Assembly: GCA_032164245.1 (NCBI GenBank)
Contig: JAVMKO010000022.1
Location: 13,763,845-13,827,844, forward strand
DNA: 64,000 bases
Source: Sternotherus odoratus
Taxonomy: Eukaryota > Chordata > Testudines > Kinosternidae
Reading direction: 5' to 3'
The notes beneath the pieces are model-generated. The model did not search any database. It was not told the DNA's origin and saw only the letters and a program-made list of their open reading frames with translations. Within the stretch, counting starts at the first letter, position 1. The number at the start of each line of letters is the position of its first letter. Position numbers and translations under genes: made by a program. Of this stretch, positions 12,133 to 25,750 are shown in pieces.

Positions 12133-13765
12133 AAGGATTGGGGAAGGAGGAATAGAAGGAGAAGCATGTGCACTCACTTGCAGAGATGTTGCCTTTTATT
12201 AAATTGCCTACTCTTTTGTATGTGAATATGTATATTTCACTCTGAACACAATGCCAAGGCTCTGACAGAAGAGAGCCATTTAGTTGACATGGACAGCAGC
12301 TGCTAGGCTAAGGCATTTTTTGAGTTGCAGGTGTGACTGAAATGTATCAGTTGTTCTGTAGAACTTCACACTCCCTAAGCAATGAAACATGGTAGGGTAT
12401 CGATAGCTAAGCAGGTGGAATGCAACATAACTCAAAGTCAAAGGCAGGGATCTGACATTATGATCTAGTTAGTTGACAACTACAATTTCTGAAGCTCTGT
12501 AGTTGCACATTTGTACTGCTCTATAGCAATGGTGTCAAATATTTGGCATTCAAGTCTGATCTAACTTGCTTGATATTTGTGAACCATATGACAAATGCAT
12601 ATCCTGCAAAATCTAAGCTTTTGTTTTTTAAAAAAACATTCTTCACCCCCAACGTTGCTAGCCCTCATGGTTTCAAAAAACCTTCAAAACATATATTTAT
12701 TCCACGCCCTCATCTTGAGTTTGCAAACAATAAATGCTATGAGAGGTGTAAGTATCCTCCATGCCTATTCTTCCCATTCAATGTGTTAATTCTTAAAGCC
12801 TAATGTTGATACTTGAAATGGAGTTGAAATTTAATTGCTGATGATTTTAGAAGGTGGGATGAAATGGAGTAAGATGGGGATGGTAGTCTAAGTAGATAGA
12901 ATTTGAAGTTGCTGCAGCAGGGAAAATGTAGAGGAAAGAAAGGGATAGGGAGAGAAAAACGTAGGGGAGAAGTGGAGAAACAAAGGAGGATATAGTGGTG
13001 ATCCCAAAAGGGAATCGTATTTTCCCCCTGAATGATACCAAATGCAACACTAAGATGCTTAAATAATAACTAAAATTTAGTTACTACAGTGATGCGGCAG
13101 TCCACGTGCCATCTTACGCCAAAGGCCCAGGGCCTCACTGACAAATGCATACCTGGCAACCAGTTTGTCATACCTGTGGATTAGTATAGTTAAAATAGAT
13201 TTTAGTGTTTATAAGAATGTGCTCCGGGTTTAAGCTTTTATGGAATGTGTGTAGGATGCTGCATGTATTTAATCCTACTTTTAATATTTGTATCCCAAGG
13301 TACAAAGTATTTGCATTGTAAACCTTGGCAAATCTCTGTAACTGTGTTCCTCTCCAAACAGAAAGGAAGAATTAATGAAGGTAAAGTGCTTGTTCTGCAC
13401 ACAAGATGGCCCACTAAAGGCAAATGAGGCCTTGTTTAGCATCAGAGAACAGACCTTGTTGATGGCATTCCTCACTGCCACCAGGAAAGGGGAGGCACTC
13501 ATTGCATCTGCTTGGATTTTTGGGGTTAAGGGGCTAAAAATACTGGACTCTTAGGATCAAAGATTCCTAAACATACATAAGCAAGAGATCCCCATGCTGC
13601 TTGGTGTGGGTCTGCCATAAAGGATATACAGAGCTGCTTATTATAGAAGTTTGTATTATCCTTTGAAATCTAAGATTGTAACTCGTTTGTTTGTGTATGT
13701 TCCCTGTTTTAACCTTGTAAATAACTGATTTATTTTCTTAGTTAAGAAAATCTTTAGTTTAATAC
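12133..13765. other. Intron 1 segment without firm features
   Basis: Mostly unique-looking AT-rich sequence. Around 12528 the phrase aatggtgtcaaat may be a very diverged hAT end. A purine-rich stretch occupies about 12840-13010. No exon is supported. Confidence 0.6.
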
Positions 13766-13960
13766 AGGGTTGGCTATAGGCTGTGGTTTGAGCATTGGCC
13801 TGCTAAACCCAGGGTTGTGAGTTCAGTCCTTGAGGGGGACCATTTAGGGATCTGGGGCAAAACTCTGTTGGATGATTTAACTGGGGATTGGTCCTGCTTT
13901 GAGCGGGGTGTTGGACTGGATGATCTCCTGAGGTCCCTTCCAACCCTGATATTCTATGAC
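13766..13960 (+). mobile_element. tRNA-derived Cry-type SINE (turtle)
   Basis: The head contains a tRNA-like A box (ggtttgagcattggcctgc) and a B box (gggttgtgagttcagtcc), the two parts of an RNA polymerase III promoter. The tail ttggactggatgatctcctg, followed by aggtcccttccaaccctgat, is the CR1-like end that lets CR1 machinery mobilise it. This tRNA-Lys-derived family is characteristic of cryptodiran turtles. It is the strongest taxonomic marker in the window. Confidence 0.82.
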
Positions 13961-14735
13961 TGGTCCTTTGAGATTGGGAGTAACCTGAATATTATTTTTG
14001 GTTTAAAGTGACCATCTATCATATAGTCCAGATTTCCTGGGTGGCAAGATAAACCAGAGTGTCCAAGGGGACTGTTTGTGACTCCATGATAAGACTGTTA
14101 CAGTGTTTTAGGAGTTCACACTTGTTTCTGGGTTGGTGAAATCTAATTATAGAACATACAGCTAGTTTGGGGTTTCTACCCTGCTTTTTGACAGTATGCT
14201 GTGAGGTTGATAGTCATGAGTTATTCCACACATTGTGACAACTACGCAAAGGTGAGGTTCTGCCATGGATCTCCGTCCCAACCTCCCTCTGGTATCAATG
14301 GTTGTACAGTCCTCGATGGATTGTGGGTAGTACATAGTCCTAAATCTGTATCAGGGCCCACAAACAATAATTAACAAAATTAAGCTCTTTTCACACAATT
14401 ACTGTGACACCCTTCTGTAGGGAGATGTGAAGTGTTCCATAGGTTAAGTACGCTGCCTATGCAGCTCATCCACAGTCTGCTGGGAGGTTGAAAAACTTGA
14501 TGTTTTGCAAGTCATCTTACAGGCATCCTCAGAGAAATCTCAAATTAAATTATTTAAAGAGTGCTGAAAAACAGGCACTTGCAGTTGAACATTGAACATT
14601 GGTTTGTTCAGTGCAAAGCTCTCTTTTTGAGAAAATATCAAGTCAAACAGATGAAAGGAAATATTTCCCTGTATAGTACAGAAGGTCAAGCTATTCTCTT
14701 GTGAAAAATTGTTGCATTTTTTCTTCCCGTTTGTA

Positions 14736-14854
14736 GACTGACCAGATAGCAAGTGTCAAAAATTGTGACAGGAGGCGGGGGTAATAAGTGCCTAGGTGAA
14801 AAAACGATCCCAAAATTGGGACTGTCCCTATAAAATCGGGACATCTGGTCACTC
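14736..14854. mobile_element. Short TA-flanked MITE
   Basis: The left terminus gactgaccagat and right terminus atctggtcactc are inverted repeats with one difference, each bordered by TA (14734-14735 and 14855-14856), the mariner-type target. The interior includes gtccctataaaatcgggaca, a phrase common to a repeat abundant in turtle genomes. It is about 119 bp and has no coding capacity. Confidence 0.65.
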
Positions 14855-15243
14855 TACCCACTAGTAATTTGAAAGAGTTACGTTCACATTTTATTCATTA
14901 TTTTAATGATTGAGTTCTTTTCATATCTGCTGCTTTGTCTTATCTTATATCAGAAACAGCTGTCTTTGTGCCTTACCATTCTCCAGTTTAATAATGGCTA
15001 TGCAGGAATGCTTGGCATTAGAAAAAATCCTACTCACTGGTAATTCTGCTGACTGCATCTTCATGGTTAAGGGATTTTCATGTGCGCAGTTGCACATGGT
15101 GTATAATTACAATCATATCTGACTGGTATGTTTGAGAAATTTGGCATCCAGACCTTCATACTGTTTCACTTTAAGGCTCTTCATTTTAAGAATCCTTGAA
15201 TTTGGAGATGAAAAAAAGATGCATTTGAATGCAGCATGTAAAG

Positions 15244-15546
15244 CAGGGGCTGGCAACCTTTTAGAAGTGGTGTGCCGAGTCTTCATTTATTCACACTCAT
15301 TTAAGGTTTTGTGTGCCAGTAATACATTTTAACATTTTTAGAAGGTCTTTTTTTTTTGTATGTCTATATTATATCACTAAACTGTTGTTGTATATAAAGT
15401 AAATACGATTTTTTAAATGGGTAAGAAGCTTCATTTAAAATTAAATTAAAATGCAGAGCCCCCCAGACTGGTGGCCAGGACCCAGGCAGTGAGAGTGCCA
15501 CCGAACATCAGCTTTGGCACACATTCCATAAGTTGCCTTATCCCTG
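15244..15546 (+). mobile_element. hAT-type MITE (caggggctggcaacc family)
   Basis: It starts caggggctggcaacctttt and ends aagttgccttatccctg, imperfect inverted termini. The flanks are atgtaaag (15236-15243) and atctaaag (15547-15554), an 8-bp duplication with one change. The interior carries gtgtgccgagtc and gtgtgccagtaat phrases of this family. It is non-autonomous. Confidence 0.8.
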
Positions 15547-15554
15547 ATCTAAAG

Positions 15555-18500
15555 TATACTTAGAATGACTCCCCGTGTAGTTTCACAGAAATCACACAGA
15601 CTGCAGCTCTCTAGGTCTTGATTTAACTCATTCTCACTTTTCTTACTGGTAATTCTGTCACTTTTTTGTTAATTAAATTTGTCATCCTCGAAATAATGGT
15701 AATGTAGTGTTGACTGTTCACATCTTTTTGCTAAATCTCTAATAAGTAGTAATAAACACTTGAATTTACACTCCATCTAATCAAGAATTTGTATTGCTGT
15801 GTACTAGGTATCTTTGACATAATGTAATATTGATGTGGATATTAAATTACAACTAACTAAAAGTGCAACAGTGTCATCCAATATGACCCATAACTAGTAA
15901 ACCAGGCAACTAAAAAAAGCTAAAACCAACCACCTTCTCCATGACTTTATTCTGTTCACAATTTCCCTCTGTTTTCAGAATCCTAAGGAAAATTTGCGAT
16001 TTGTGGCATGTTTTGATGGTTATTAGGCCAAGATATGAGTTCTAAAGGTGTGGAACCCTGGTAGAAAATGCCCAGTCAGCAGTTCCTTCTGATTTATACC
16101 AACAAGGCTTCAGCTCAAGCATTCCTGGTGATGTTAAGTGCAGCAGTATGGTGTACAGAGAGTGACCTCAAATATGCAAGAATATTAGCAGGCTGGACAC
16201 GTCCTTGATTGATTAAGTTTTAACTAGGCCAGATCACTCTGAGATGGCTCAGTCAATAGCCCCTGCTTTTTAGATCACATGTAAATTGTTTTATTTTGGC
16301 TTCTTGGAATATTCCATTACTAGGGAAAACATTTAAGCGTAACTGTGATTGAGCCCAATTCAGGGAAGCGCTACAGAATTTTATTTTTTTTCCAATATAG
16401 TCAGTCTTCTGGGATTCTCAGCTTTTGTTAAATTCTGTGACTCAATTACATCACAACCCATTTTCATAGCTGTTCAGTCCCTCTGAAATTGTGGAATGTA
16501 ATTCAGTGCCTTGCACTGCCCTCCAGCTCCCATTTCCTCCAGTATTTGTAGAGATTGTGAGCTGTTCAGTCAGCTGTTGCGTAATGGAGCACAGATGAAA
16601 AAAAGGGCTGGTTGCTAACATTGCATGTTAGCCTCACTGTTTGCATGAATGGCCAAATGTCCTGTCCACAGCTGGCTTAAACTGTAACTATTGTAACACT
16701 CCTGAAGGTGTTACATCATGCCAGAAAAATATCCCTTTTAAAAGTCTAGTATAGTGGTTCCCAATCTTTCTCAGGCTTGTGGGGTGGGAGAGTGGGGGTT
16801 GCTGCCCGAGAGGAGGGGGGAACGGGTCAAGAGGGTGAGTTACACAGCAAACTCACAGCAATGACTCCTGTAGCCCTTTCCTGTTTTGTGAGTGTGGCTT
16901 TGCCACTTGCTCCAGACATTGGAACCTGATCCCTGAACACAGGCTCACAGTGCTCACCAGGTTTAACCCCCCATCTCCCATCCTGATGCAGCCTTTCCTG
17001 TTGCCTCCCCCGTGACAGAGCCTTTCATTGACGCATACAGCTGCACATTGCAGTGTGGACACACCTTACTTTACACTGATGCATGTAGCTTACATATACT
17101 GCCACCTGCCAGCGTTTGGCAGTGCAACTGTCTTCAGTGGCATACTGCGTTCTCTGCATGGTACACTTGATGTGATTCTTCTCTGTGGGTTTCAAGGTGG
17201 AGTTTGTGGTGTTGGTTTTAATTTACAATGTCTGCAGCAGTTTAGAACAGGGCTGTAATAGACCAATTTCTCTCCTTGTGCCATACTGCTGCACATGAGG
17301 TCTACAGAGGTGCTGGCTGAGTGGCAGAGGTACCACCAGTGTGCTCCCCATGAAGTCCCCAAGACTCTGAAATTGCTTGCTGTTTGGTCCACCTTAGATC
17401 AGACTTGTTAACCTTCCAGTTATGCTTCCCCAGTTCTTTGGTAATTTGGGAGAGATTCAAGTTGAGTGGGGAGGGTTTAATGCATCTTCATGCTTTTTGT
17501 CTGTCACGGTTATAATTAACTACAATTATAAGGTAGGTTGCCGAAGTTCATTGTGTCTGTGCATGATGGAATTTTAAAAATGTGTTAAGGGTTTCCAGAG
17601 CATGGGAAGAGCATCTGTTAATTGATGTGCTCTAAACGGGTATATAATGTTAAAACTGTGCCTTTATACAGAATGTATCTATAGTTATGTACACTATCAG
17701 CTTTATGCAGAATAGTCACTGGTCTGTAATAGGAGGTGGATTTTGCTTCTATTCCAGTTGCTGCAAACCTTTTCATTAGAGTGGTTTTATGTTGTAAGCG
17801 GAAGCTCATTGGCCAGAAAATGTTGATGTTGGCAAATGGTTCTACACTAAAGAAAGGGAGGAGGAGGGGAGAGTAATAGATGATAGATATTCCTAACAAC
17901 ATTTCAAAAACCCTTTCTGTTCAGAAAAGCCGGACACAGTATTGTTCGTTCCCAAGCTTGGTGCAGTTTTATTTTACATGTCTGGTTTGAAGGCTGAGGC
18001 AGCTGTTGAATTAGTTGGGTAACAAGTGCTTTTTTCATACACTAGCCAAATGGCACTCCAGGAATGAATCCATGTAATGCCATCTACATTCTGCCAGTAT
18101 TTTTCTGGTTCTGCCTCTTATTCCTGCAGGAAACAAGCACTTTTTATGGCAGATGGGGAATTCAGCTGTGGCTCCTCAAAAATCTAGGCACTTTTCACAG
18201 CTGACTCTGCTGTTTCTATATTTCACTGGTTATCAGTTTGCTAAAGGGCTAAATATAAGCTCCTGCTGTATTTTGATTGCTTTTCCAGCTCAGCTTCAGA
18301 GTGTCTTTCAGAGTTAATCATACTTTATTCACCTTCTGTTCTTTACATTTAGTTGTCAAAAAACCTGTTGTCTAAATATAGGTGAAGAAAGTGAGGGTTG
18401 TGGAAGGCCATAGTATTTTTCTTTAAAAAATTAATTTCTTTTGATGACCAATTAATCATATCAGTTTAATTTCCTCTTACAACAGGAATTTGCTAATGGT

Positions 18501-21500
18501 TAAAATATGCCTATAGAGACCTGGCTTGGTGCTAGTGCTTTGCATTGCTGATCAGTTATCAAGGGGTTGGGACTGCGATACGGTTATATGAAAAGTCTGT
18601 AATTGTTCCGAAGATACCCTTTTGTTTCAGCATAAGTGAATATGTGTTGTCTTCAGCTAGGATTTTGACCAATGTAAACTTTTATGATATATGATTCTCA
18701 AAAGATTTCTCTAGATAAGTGTCCATAAGATTATAATAAATTTTTTATCTCCTAAATCTGGAGAATTTTAAAAACAGTTTTAAAATTGTTGGTACTTCCT
18801 ATTTCTGGTGTAGCTGTCACTTTTCTCATGGTGTTATGACAGTGCCACTAGCTGTGCTTCTTGTAACTAAGAAGTGTCCAAGAAGTGCAGAGATAGCATG
18901 GATGAAAAATACTGAAGGAAAAATTTATCCAAAAATATCTTTAAAGATTCAGTTTGGGCTGAGTTTGAATTGTGGGTAAACATTTACTTTGGGTCCTTGT
19001 TTATCGAAATTGGGGTAATTGGTTGGGTGTCAGGGCAGCATCAGGTTGCTAACAAAGAATTGGAGTACCCCAGGGTAGAGTGAAATACTCAAAATATGAT
19101 GATGTGGTACTTGGATGTTTTTTATTTCTTAAATCGGTTTATATAAAAATAGATTTTTTAAAAAACACTATAAAGCAATTAAGAAGATTTCAGTATTTTC
19201 TGCTGTCCTAGGTAAATGGTCTAATGAGACTAAAAGCTCTTTCTTACTGTTCCAGAATTTTTCTACGTTGTCTGGTGTTACTGTGTGCTCATCATAAAGG
19301 TGAATACATATCAAGGTTTTATTGTGCAGCATATAATAAACTAAATTTAAACAAGTGCTTTAAGGTAAACCTTTCTGATATTTTAAAATTTCAGTTGGTG
19401 TGTGACTCTGGTTAATGGGTTATTATGGTTATAAAGTGTGTTGAGATCTTTCTCAACAAAAGACTATAACTTCTGCTGGCAGTTGTTCTGCACCTATCAT
19501 GTGGATGTAATTAGACCATTCTGACACATTGATCCTTTATTTTTCCTGAACTGGCAAAATATCTTTAATGACATAGCTATAGTTCAACTACATAAAAGAT
19601 CCTTAATTAGTTTTTCTAAAGGGAGATTGACACAAGTAACATTTAGCCAAGTAACAGTCTTTATTATACAACAGAGTAATCAGCAGAAGCTGTCTGTCAG
19701 TAGAGGGCCATTATTGTTTTTCATTGCTAAGAAAGAGTTTATTATTATGAATATATATTTACCATTTAATTACTTGTATTGAAGGAGTTGAAAGAGAATT
19801 TCCTTATTTGTGTGTCTCTAATATCTAAACTGATGTGTGCTAAAATATTTAAGATCAGAAGGAAAAAGGAGCTTAGTACACAACTACTGAACAAAAACTA
19901 AGATTAAACAAACGTGCTCAAAGAAAAGTTACGGAAGGAAGTTGGCCTTTCAACTGAAACCAGAAAGCCTGAAAACAAAGTTAGTAATATGGCAAAGCTG
20001 GATGAAATTCCTAGATGCATTGCCAATCCCCTATATCCCCCAGCAAATTCCAGAGCATTTAAAACATTATGAAACATTACATAAGTCACAATTACAATTG
20101 TAGCTAAAGGGGAATTTATTTTTGTTAAAGAAGATAGTGCAGCTTCGTCATATAAATTGGACTGATCAAAACAAACCGAAGTTTCCAATCAGTGCTGGGA
20201 GAAGTATAGAAGGCTATTAAAACATTACCCGAAGGGAAAATTCTTCACTCCAGATGCTACTAAAATGGAGTTTTATTAGAAGAGAGCAAAACCCACTGAT
20301 AATTCTTATCATACTCAAAAATCTTACTAACGTTATTTTAAAATTCCTTCCTTTTCATATGTTCTTATCGTACAAACGCAGCTTACATAATTTATGTAGG
20401 TTTCCCCTTTAAATAACGATGCACAAAAATCTATTAAATTAACTTCAGCTTTAAAGTCTTAACCTCTGTTAACTAATAAATAACACAGCCTTACTAACAA
20501 GTATTAAAACAGTGCACAACTAAGTAAATTTCAATAAGACATAATTGTTGGTTCTTAGGGCTCTATTGTGGCTTCCCAAACAGGACATGTGGTAAAAGCT
20601 TTCAATGGTTACTTAAGGGAAGAGTAATGATAAGTTGGTGGGCAAGACATTTGGAGGCACTGTATGACAACACAAAGGACAGTATAAGTAAAAACAACTA
20701 TATAAAATTATCCATTCACCATGACCATATCAACATGAAATCGCTCTGCATTTATTGATTCAGACTAACATTCCTGTTTCATAAAAATCTTATGTTGCTA
20801 GTTTTTTCAATGGTTTCTCAAAAATACTGAATGGAACTATAAATAAAATAGTGTTTCCATAGAGAAACTATATTATAAAAAATTACATAAATCTAGAGGA
20901 AATAATACAATTTCATTTCACCCAAAGGGACAATAAGACAAGTAAGTAAAATGAAGCCCAGTGTTTCATATTTTGAATTATGGGTACCGGTGTTAAGTGT
21001 GCACTGACTTGCCTGTACAGTCTGTCGAAGAGTTGGATGGTTTGTGAAACACTGAAGAATCATGCAGAACTCAAGATTTTGGGGACTGCTTCTCTCCCTC
21101 ATTCTGGCCTCTATATGCCATCTCAGTAGCATATGAGAGTCATATGGGACATACAATGGGCTAGGAGAGAATTCCCCCAGTGCAGACACAGAAAAGTTAA
21201 GCTTTAAGAGACAGGGGTCTCATCTTCTGACAGGATTCAAAGGCAACTTCCTGATAAACTACTTTTTCTGAAAAACTGCTTTGGTAAACTGACATTTATT
21301 TTGCTGCTTTACAAGAAATGAAGACTAAGTACAAAGAAGTAGTTAAACTTCTAAGTTGTTTTTAGACTCTCTAGTAATATCATTCAACAATACCATTAAC
21401 AGATTTGATGCACTTATACTTTTTTCTTTCCATTTAAGATAGGAAAATAATTATCCATTTTACAAATTGCTACTGTAATAAAATACTACATACAGTTCAG

Positions 21501-21629
21501 TGCATTTTCCACAACTCATTCACAAAATTCAATTCTTATAAAGGACTCAGTTTAAAAAAAATCTGGTTTAGAGATCAGATGTCACTAAGATTTTTTTTTA
21601 AAAATCAATCTCATCTTCATCAGATGTCT
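15555..21629. other. Intron 1 segment; A-rich block at its 3' part
   Basis: No exon or confident repeat is seen between 15555 and 19850. From about 19850 to 21640 the + strand becomes A-rich whereas most of the intron is T-rich. On the minus strand that block reads like a long AT-rich 3' untranslated region with AATAAA-type signals, but no coding sequence is recognisable. Confidence 0.55.
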
Positions 21630-22085
21630 GACTTCAGAGATTTTAAGTCCAGAAGGGATCATTATGATCTCGTCTGTAATGCACATTGGAAAATATCATC
21701 CCAACTATTCAAATAAAATAATGGGGTCTAAATTAGCTGTTACCACTTCGAGAGAGATCTTGGAATCATTGCGGGTAGTTAAGAAAGGGATAGATAATAA
21801 AACAGGAAAAATATCATATTGCCTCTATATAAAATATGGAGTGCCCACATCTTGCATATTACATGCAGATGTGGTCTCCCCATCTCAAGAAAAATGTATT
21901 GGAATTGGAAAAGGTTCAGAAAAGGGCAACAAAAATTAGAGGTGTGAAACAACTTCCAAATGAGAGATTAATAAGATTGGGACTTTTCATCTTGGAAAAG
22001 AGATGACTAAGGAGGGATATTATAGAAGTCTATAAAATCATGACTGGTGCCTTAAAAACCAAAATCATGACTGGTGTGGAGAAAG
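21630..22085 (+). mobile_element. CR1 LINE fragment, sense
   Basis: It reads atggggtctaaattagctgt, then agaaagggatagataataaa, then tggaattggaaaaggttcag and gggacttttcatcttggaaa. These are successive blocks of the 3' coding end and tail of CR1 in sense orientation. An internal deletion after 21770 removes part of the family sequence, and stop codons show decay. A short related piece (cagaagggatcattatgatc) precedes it. Confidence 0.78.
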
Positions 22086-22119
22086 TATCCCAATTCCTAC
22101 AGCTGTGAAATGAAGCATG

Positions 22120-22312
22120 GTGTGTCTGCTTGCATTTTGTCAACAAAAATGTAGAAGAAAAGACTTAAATCTGATGTGGGTGGATGTATTTTGTTGCCAA
22201 AACCAGGCATTTTCTCTGACAAAAGTTGCCATGCAGTGTGCACGCACTCACTGTTTGTGTCGACAAACTTTCAGTTTTTGTGACAAAACCTGGTAGTGTA
22301 AACAAGGCCTTA
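22120..22312. repeat. DNA-transposon-like MITE fragment
   Basis: The end tagtgtaaacaaggcctta matches the terminus of an abundant sauropsid MITE whose other end reads like the sequence at 38096. The left boundary is unclear. Internal tttgtcgacaaa-like motifs fit the family. Confidence 0.4.
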
Positions 22313-24639
22313 AAGCCTCTGTAATTTGTCTGAGCTGGCATTAGAACTAGAAAGTTCCTGGTTTTCCCTTCTGTGTCCAGACCACACTGCCACTCTCTCT
22401 GACATTATAAATTATTCATACTGTGATAGGATTATAGCTAAAATGGGTGAAATAGGTGCCAGATCACTCAAATTAAGTTTTATTTTTCAACAATTAGTTC
22501 TCTCCCAAGGATGAAAGTCAGATAGGGTGACTTTAGGAGGAAGTGTGTAAAATAAATTAAGTGGTGAGAGAACAAAAGAAGCTTGCTCGCACACAGTATA
22601 GAGATCCCAAAGTATGTTTAATGTACATTACTTTCTTTGACTGGCTCCTATATTTCATCTGTTTCCCCTCTGGGATAATTTTGTAGCACAATGAATAGAA
22701 ATCCTAATGTCTGAGGTGCTGTCACACGGGCTGATGGGATGTTTTTCAGAGGAATCATGGGCTCTCTGGGAGTGGTAGTAACTATTCTTCAATAAGAATA
22801 GCTTCAGAGCTTGCCTAAAGCATCTTTGCTATCACTTTACTTTGTGCTTTCTAATTCATGTTACCATTCTCTGGGTGGGTTTCTGGCAATTTGTTTCTCC
22901 CAATATTTTGTCTGCCTTTATTCGGTCTTCCCCAGGAGGATCATTTCAGAGGTTCTGTATCATAATTTAGTCCTGAATTATTCTGAGAATACAGCCAAAT
23001 GCTTGCATTAGGTTTGTGTTTTTTAAGACCAACTCCTTCATGTCAGTCTGTCTTTAAGAGCTTTATTTATACTTTGTCTGTACCATGCATATTGATATTT
23101 ATTGGCAAATGTTTAGTGAGTAACATTCCATTTGCTATAAGGGGGCTCTCTTTATGTATTTTACCTTTTATAAAGTTTCTCAGAACATGCAGCTGTCTGA
23201 CCTAGTTAACAATCAGATTCATCTAGTTTATGTAAGTGAAATACTTATATTGTTAAAGTGAAATGTAACAAATCTAACTGCGTCTTGGAGATATAGGGAC
23301 CATTTGAGTAGCGAAACATTTTTTTCAATATTGAGAAATCAGCTTGTCTGAGCAATAAACCAGTACTTTTTTGTGCTGGAGATTACACCATTTATTTTAA
23401 TTTTCCATGACATGTCTTGCTCATTATGCTGTAGGAAGCAAATCCAAAGCTTTGTGCAGAACAGTTAATGACCACAAAAGAGGGAATTCAGTTCAAGGTT
23501 TGTGTTTCATAACATTCACACTGCCATAACAACAAAGAATGCTTAACCAAGGAGAATAGTGGTGAGTTGTTTGAGTTTGTTTGGAAAATCTGCCACTGTT
23601 GTAAAATACTCACCCTCTTTGTGATAAAAACTATATAAACTGTTGGTCACTTGCTAAAAAAACTGAGGGTTGCATTATGGCATCTTTAATACTATTGTTA
23701 TGCTTCTAAAAATAATTATTTAAATAGCAGACATTAATAAATGAAACTGAGAAACAAATTGCTAGTACTAAGCACTGCATGTTGGTACATGCTAGTGTTC
23801 TTTTGCTAGTTCCTATTTTAGGAGGAAAGTGGAAATGTTAAGGTGATTAAATCCACTCAACACCTTTCTCTGTAGATATAGAGTTCAATCTGGAAATTTT
23901 CCTTTTGTCCACTATTTTACTGGAAAGAAACTAATGGAAACCAGGTGTTACACACCTAGAGTACATACTTGCAGACTTGTATTATTGTTGGCTTAAAGCT
24001 CTGTGTGGGTGACACTGGTTCAAAGTGGATTTTTACTCTCAACCTAGCAAAAAATAGCATCCAGTGGAGTGCTACAGCCTCTTTTAACCCAGATTATTAA
24101 TGGATTTAAGGGGCACTCTCTCCCAAATATTGACACAATCAGAATTTTATTCTTTTGCTGTTTGCTTATGAGCTTTCCCAGCACCTACATTTATTAAAGT
24201 TATGCAAGTTATTAAAGTTACAAAATTAGAGGGGGGAAGGTGCTGAGAATTGTGGCCAGCCCAGAGGTTTTCTGCAATTCAAAACTAGTTTTTTGTACTT
24301 AAGACATGGCATTTATGGGAAGACCAGATTTCTAGATGCATTAACCTCTGGATATGCTAATCTGGCCTTGCCATTTCTGAAATTCACCAGCTGACTGCAC
24401 TTGAGCCAGCTCCCATATTTTGAGTAATTATGTTGTGAAGTGAACTTGAATAAAAATCATATACTAGATATTAAGTCTCTCAATTTCCCTGTCAAGACAG
24501 TAGGTAAGCATTATTGATCTATTTTAAAACTGGGAAACTGTGGCACAAAGATTAAAGAATATCTCATCTCGATGATATTAAAATGAAGTCCTTTCTTAAC
24601 CTTCGCTGTGTCTGAAAAATACTTATCAGAAGTAAGAAT
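22313..24639. other. Intron 1 segment, mostly unannotated
   Basis: AT-rich unique-looking sequence. A weak reverse MIR-like core (ttttaaaactgggaaactg) lies near 24480-24560. No exon is supported. Confidence 0.6.
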
Positions 24640-25050
24640 ATAAGAATGGCTGGGTCAGACCAATGATCCATCTAGACCAATGTCCTGTCTTCTGATAGTA
24701 ACCAAATCCAGATGTTTCAAAGTTAATGAACAGAACAGGGCAATCATCAAATGATCCATTTGCTGTCATCTAGTCCCAGTATCTGGCAGTCAGAGGCCTC
24801 AGGAGACCCAGAGCATGGGGTTGTATCCTGACGGTACTGGCTAATAGCCATAGATGGACCTGTCCTCCAAGAATTTATCTAATTCTGTTTTGAATCCAGT
24901 TATAGTTTTGGCCTTCACAACATCCGCTGGCAATGAGTTCCAAAGGTTGACTGAGCATTGTGTGAAGTATGTCCTTATGTTTGTTTTAAACCTGCTGTCT
25001 CCTAATTTCATCGGGTCACCCCTGGTTATTCTGTTATGTGAAGGGGTAAA
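24640..25050 (-). mobile_element. CR1 LINE 3' part, minus strand (first half of a split copy)
   Basis: The + strand reads gctgggtcagaccaatgatc, gccttcacaacatccgctgg and aaacctgctgtctcctaatt, the reverse complement of CR1 3' sequence. It breaks off after aaggggtaaa and resumes at 25751, with a 700-bp insertion between. The two halves join without loss apart from the target duplication. Confidence 0.82.
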
Positions 25051-25750
25051 TGTAGTGGGGTGGCAGCTCCACTCCAGGAAAAAGGGCTTAAAACAGCCCA
25101 GGGAAGGGCTGTGGCTGGGGGCAAGCAGCTACCAGGCTGATTGGGCAGAGCAGCCACAGCTGTGACTGTGTCTATTAGGGCCCAGTTGGCCCTGATATAA
25201 GGGCCCAGAGTTTGGTGCTCAGGGAGACGGTCTCCTCTGGTAACAGAGGCAGACAGGCCTGGATGCTGGGTAAGCTTGACAGGGTACCTAGAGTGGTGCA
25301 GGGCTGGGGTAAGGCAAGAGGAGCTGGGGAAGCTCTGACCTGGAAACCCCCCAGGCTGCAGGGCCTAGGTGAAGGCCCAACAAGGTACTGGGGTTGCAGG
25401 GGACAGCCCAGAGCTACAGAGGCAGCAGGCCAAACCCTCCTTGCCTGTGATGAATGGCAATGATACTGCAATCAGAGAATGGGGGCAAGTGGTGACTGGC
25501 AGTTGCTTAGACTGAGGCAAGGTGGGGATAGGGGTTAGGGGTCCCCCTGTGGAGAGGAGACCCTGAGACTGTGGGGGTACTGCAGGGGTGCAGCACCCTC
25601 GGTAAGAGGGCACCGGGGTCCGGGAGGAACATGGGTCCAGAGCAGCAAGCGGGACATCGGCCTGCAGAGGGTGCTCTGGACGCTGGAAAAGCTAATTCCC
25701 GGGCAGACCAGCAGGAGGAGCCGCAGGGGTGAGTTGCGGCCCTGCTACTC
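25051..25750 (+). mobile_element. GC-rich 700-bp insertion inside CR1, probable solo LTR
   Basis: The insert begins tgtagtggggtggcagctcc and ends gttgcggccctgctactc. Repeated flanks are taaat at 25047-25051 and 25751-25755. Alternatively the duplication is gtaaa/ctaaa, with an element that starts TG. Either gives a 5-bp duplication. The termini are imperfect inverted repeats (gtag.../...ctac). A TATA-like gatataa lies at 25194-25200. The layout suits an LTR in + orientation, but a DNA element is not excluded. The 103- and 98-codon open frames here are by-products of GC content. Confidence 0.6.

Noticed and set aside
16745..16830. agtggttcccaatcttt as a possible hAT terminus
   Set aside because: No partner terminus or target duplication was found, and the following sequence has no family phrase I could confirm.
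19904..20188. 94-codon minus-strand frame with hydrophobic stretches
   Set aside because: No recognisable domain and no clear splice sites or promoter; kept only as part of the strand-bias observation.
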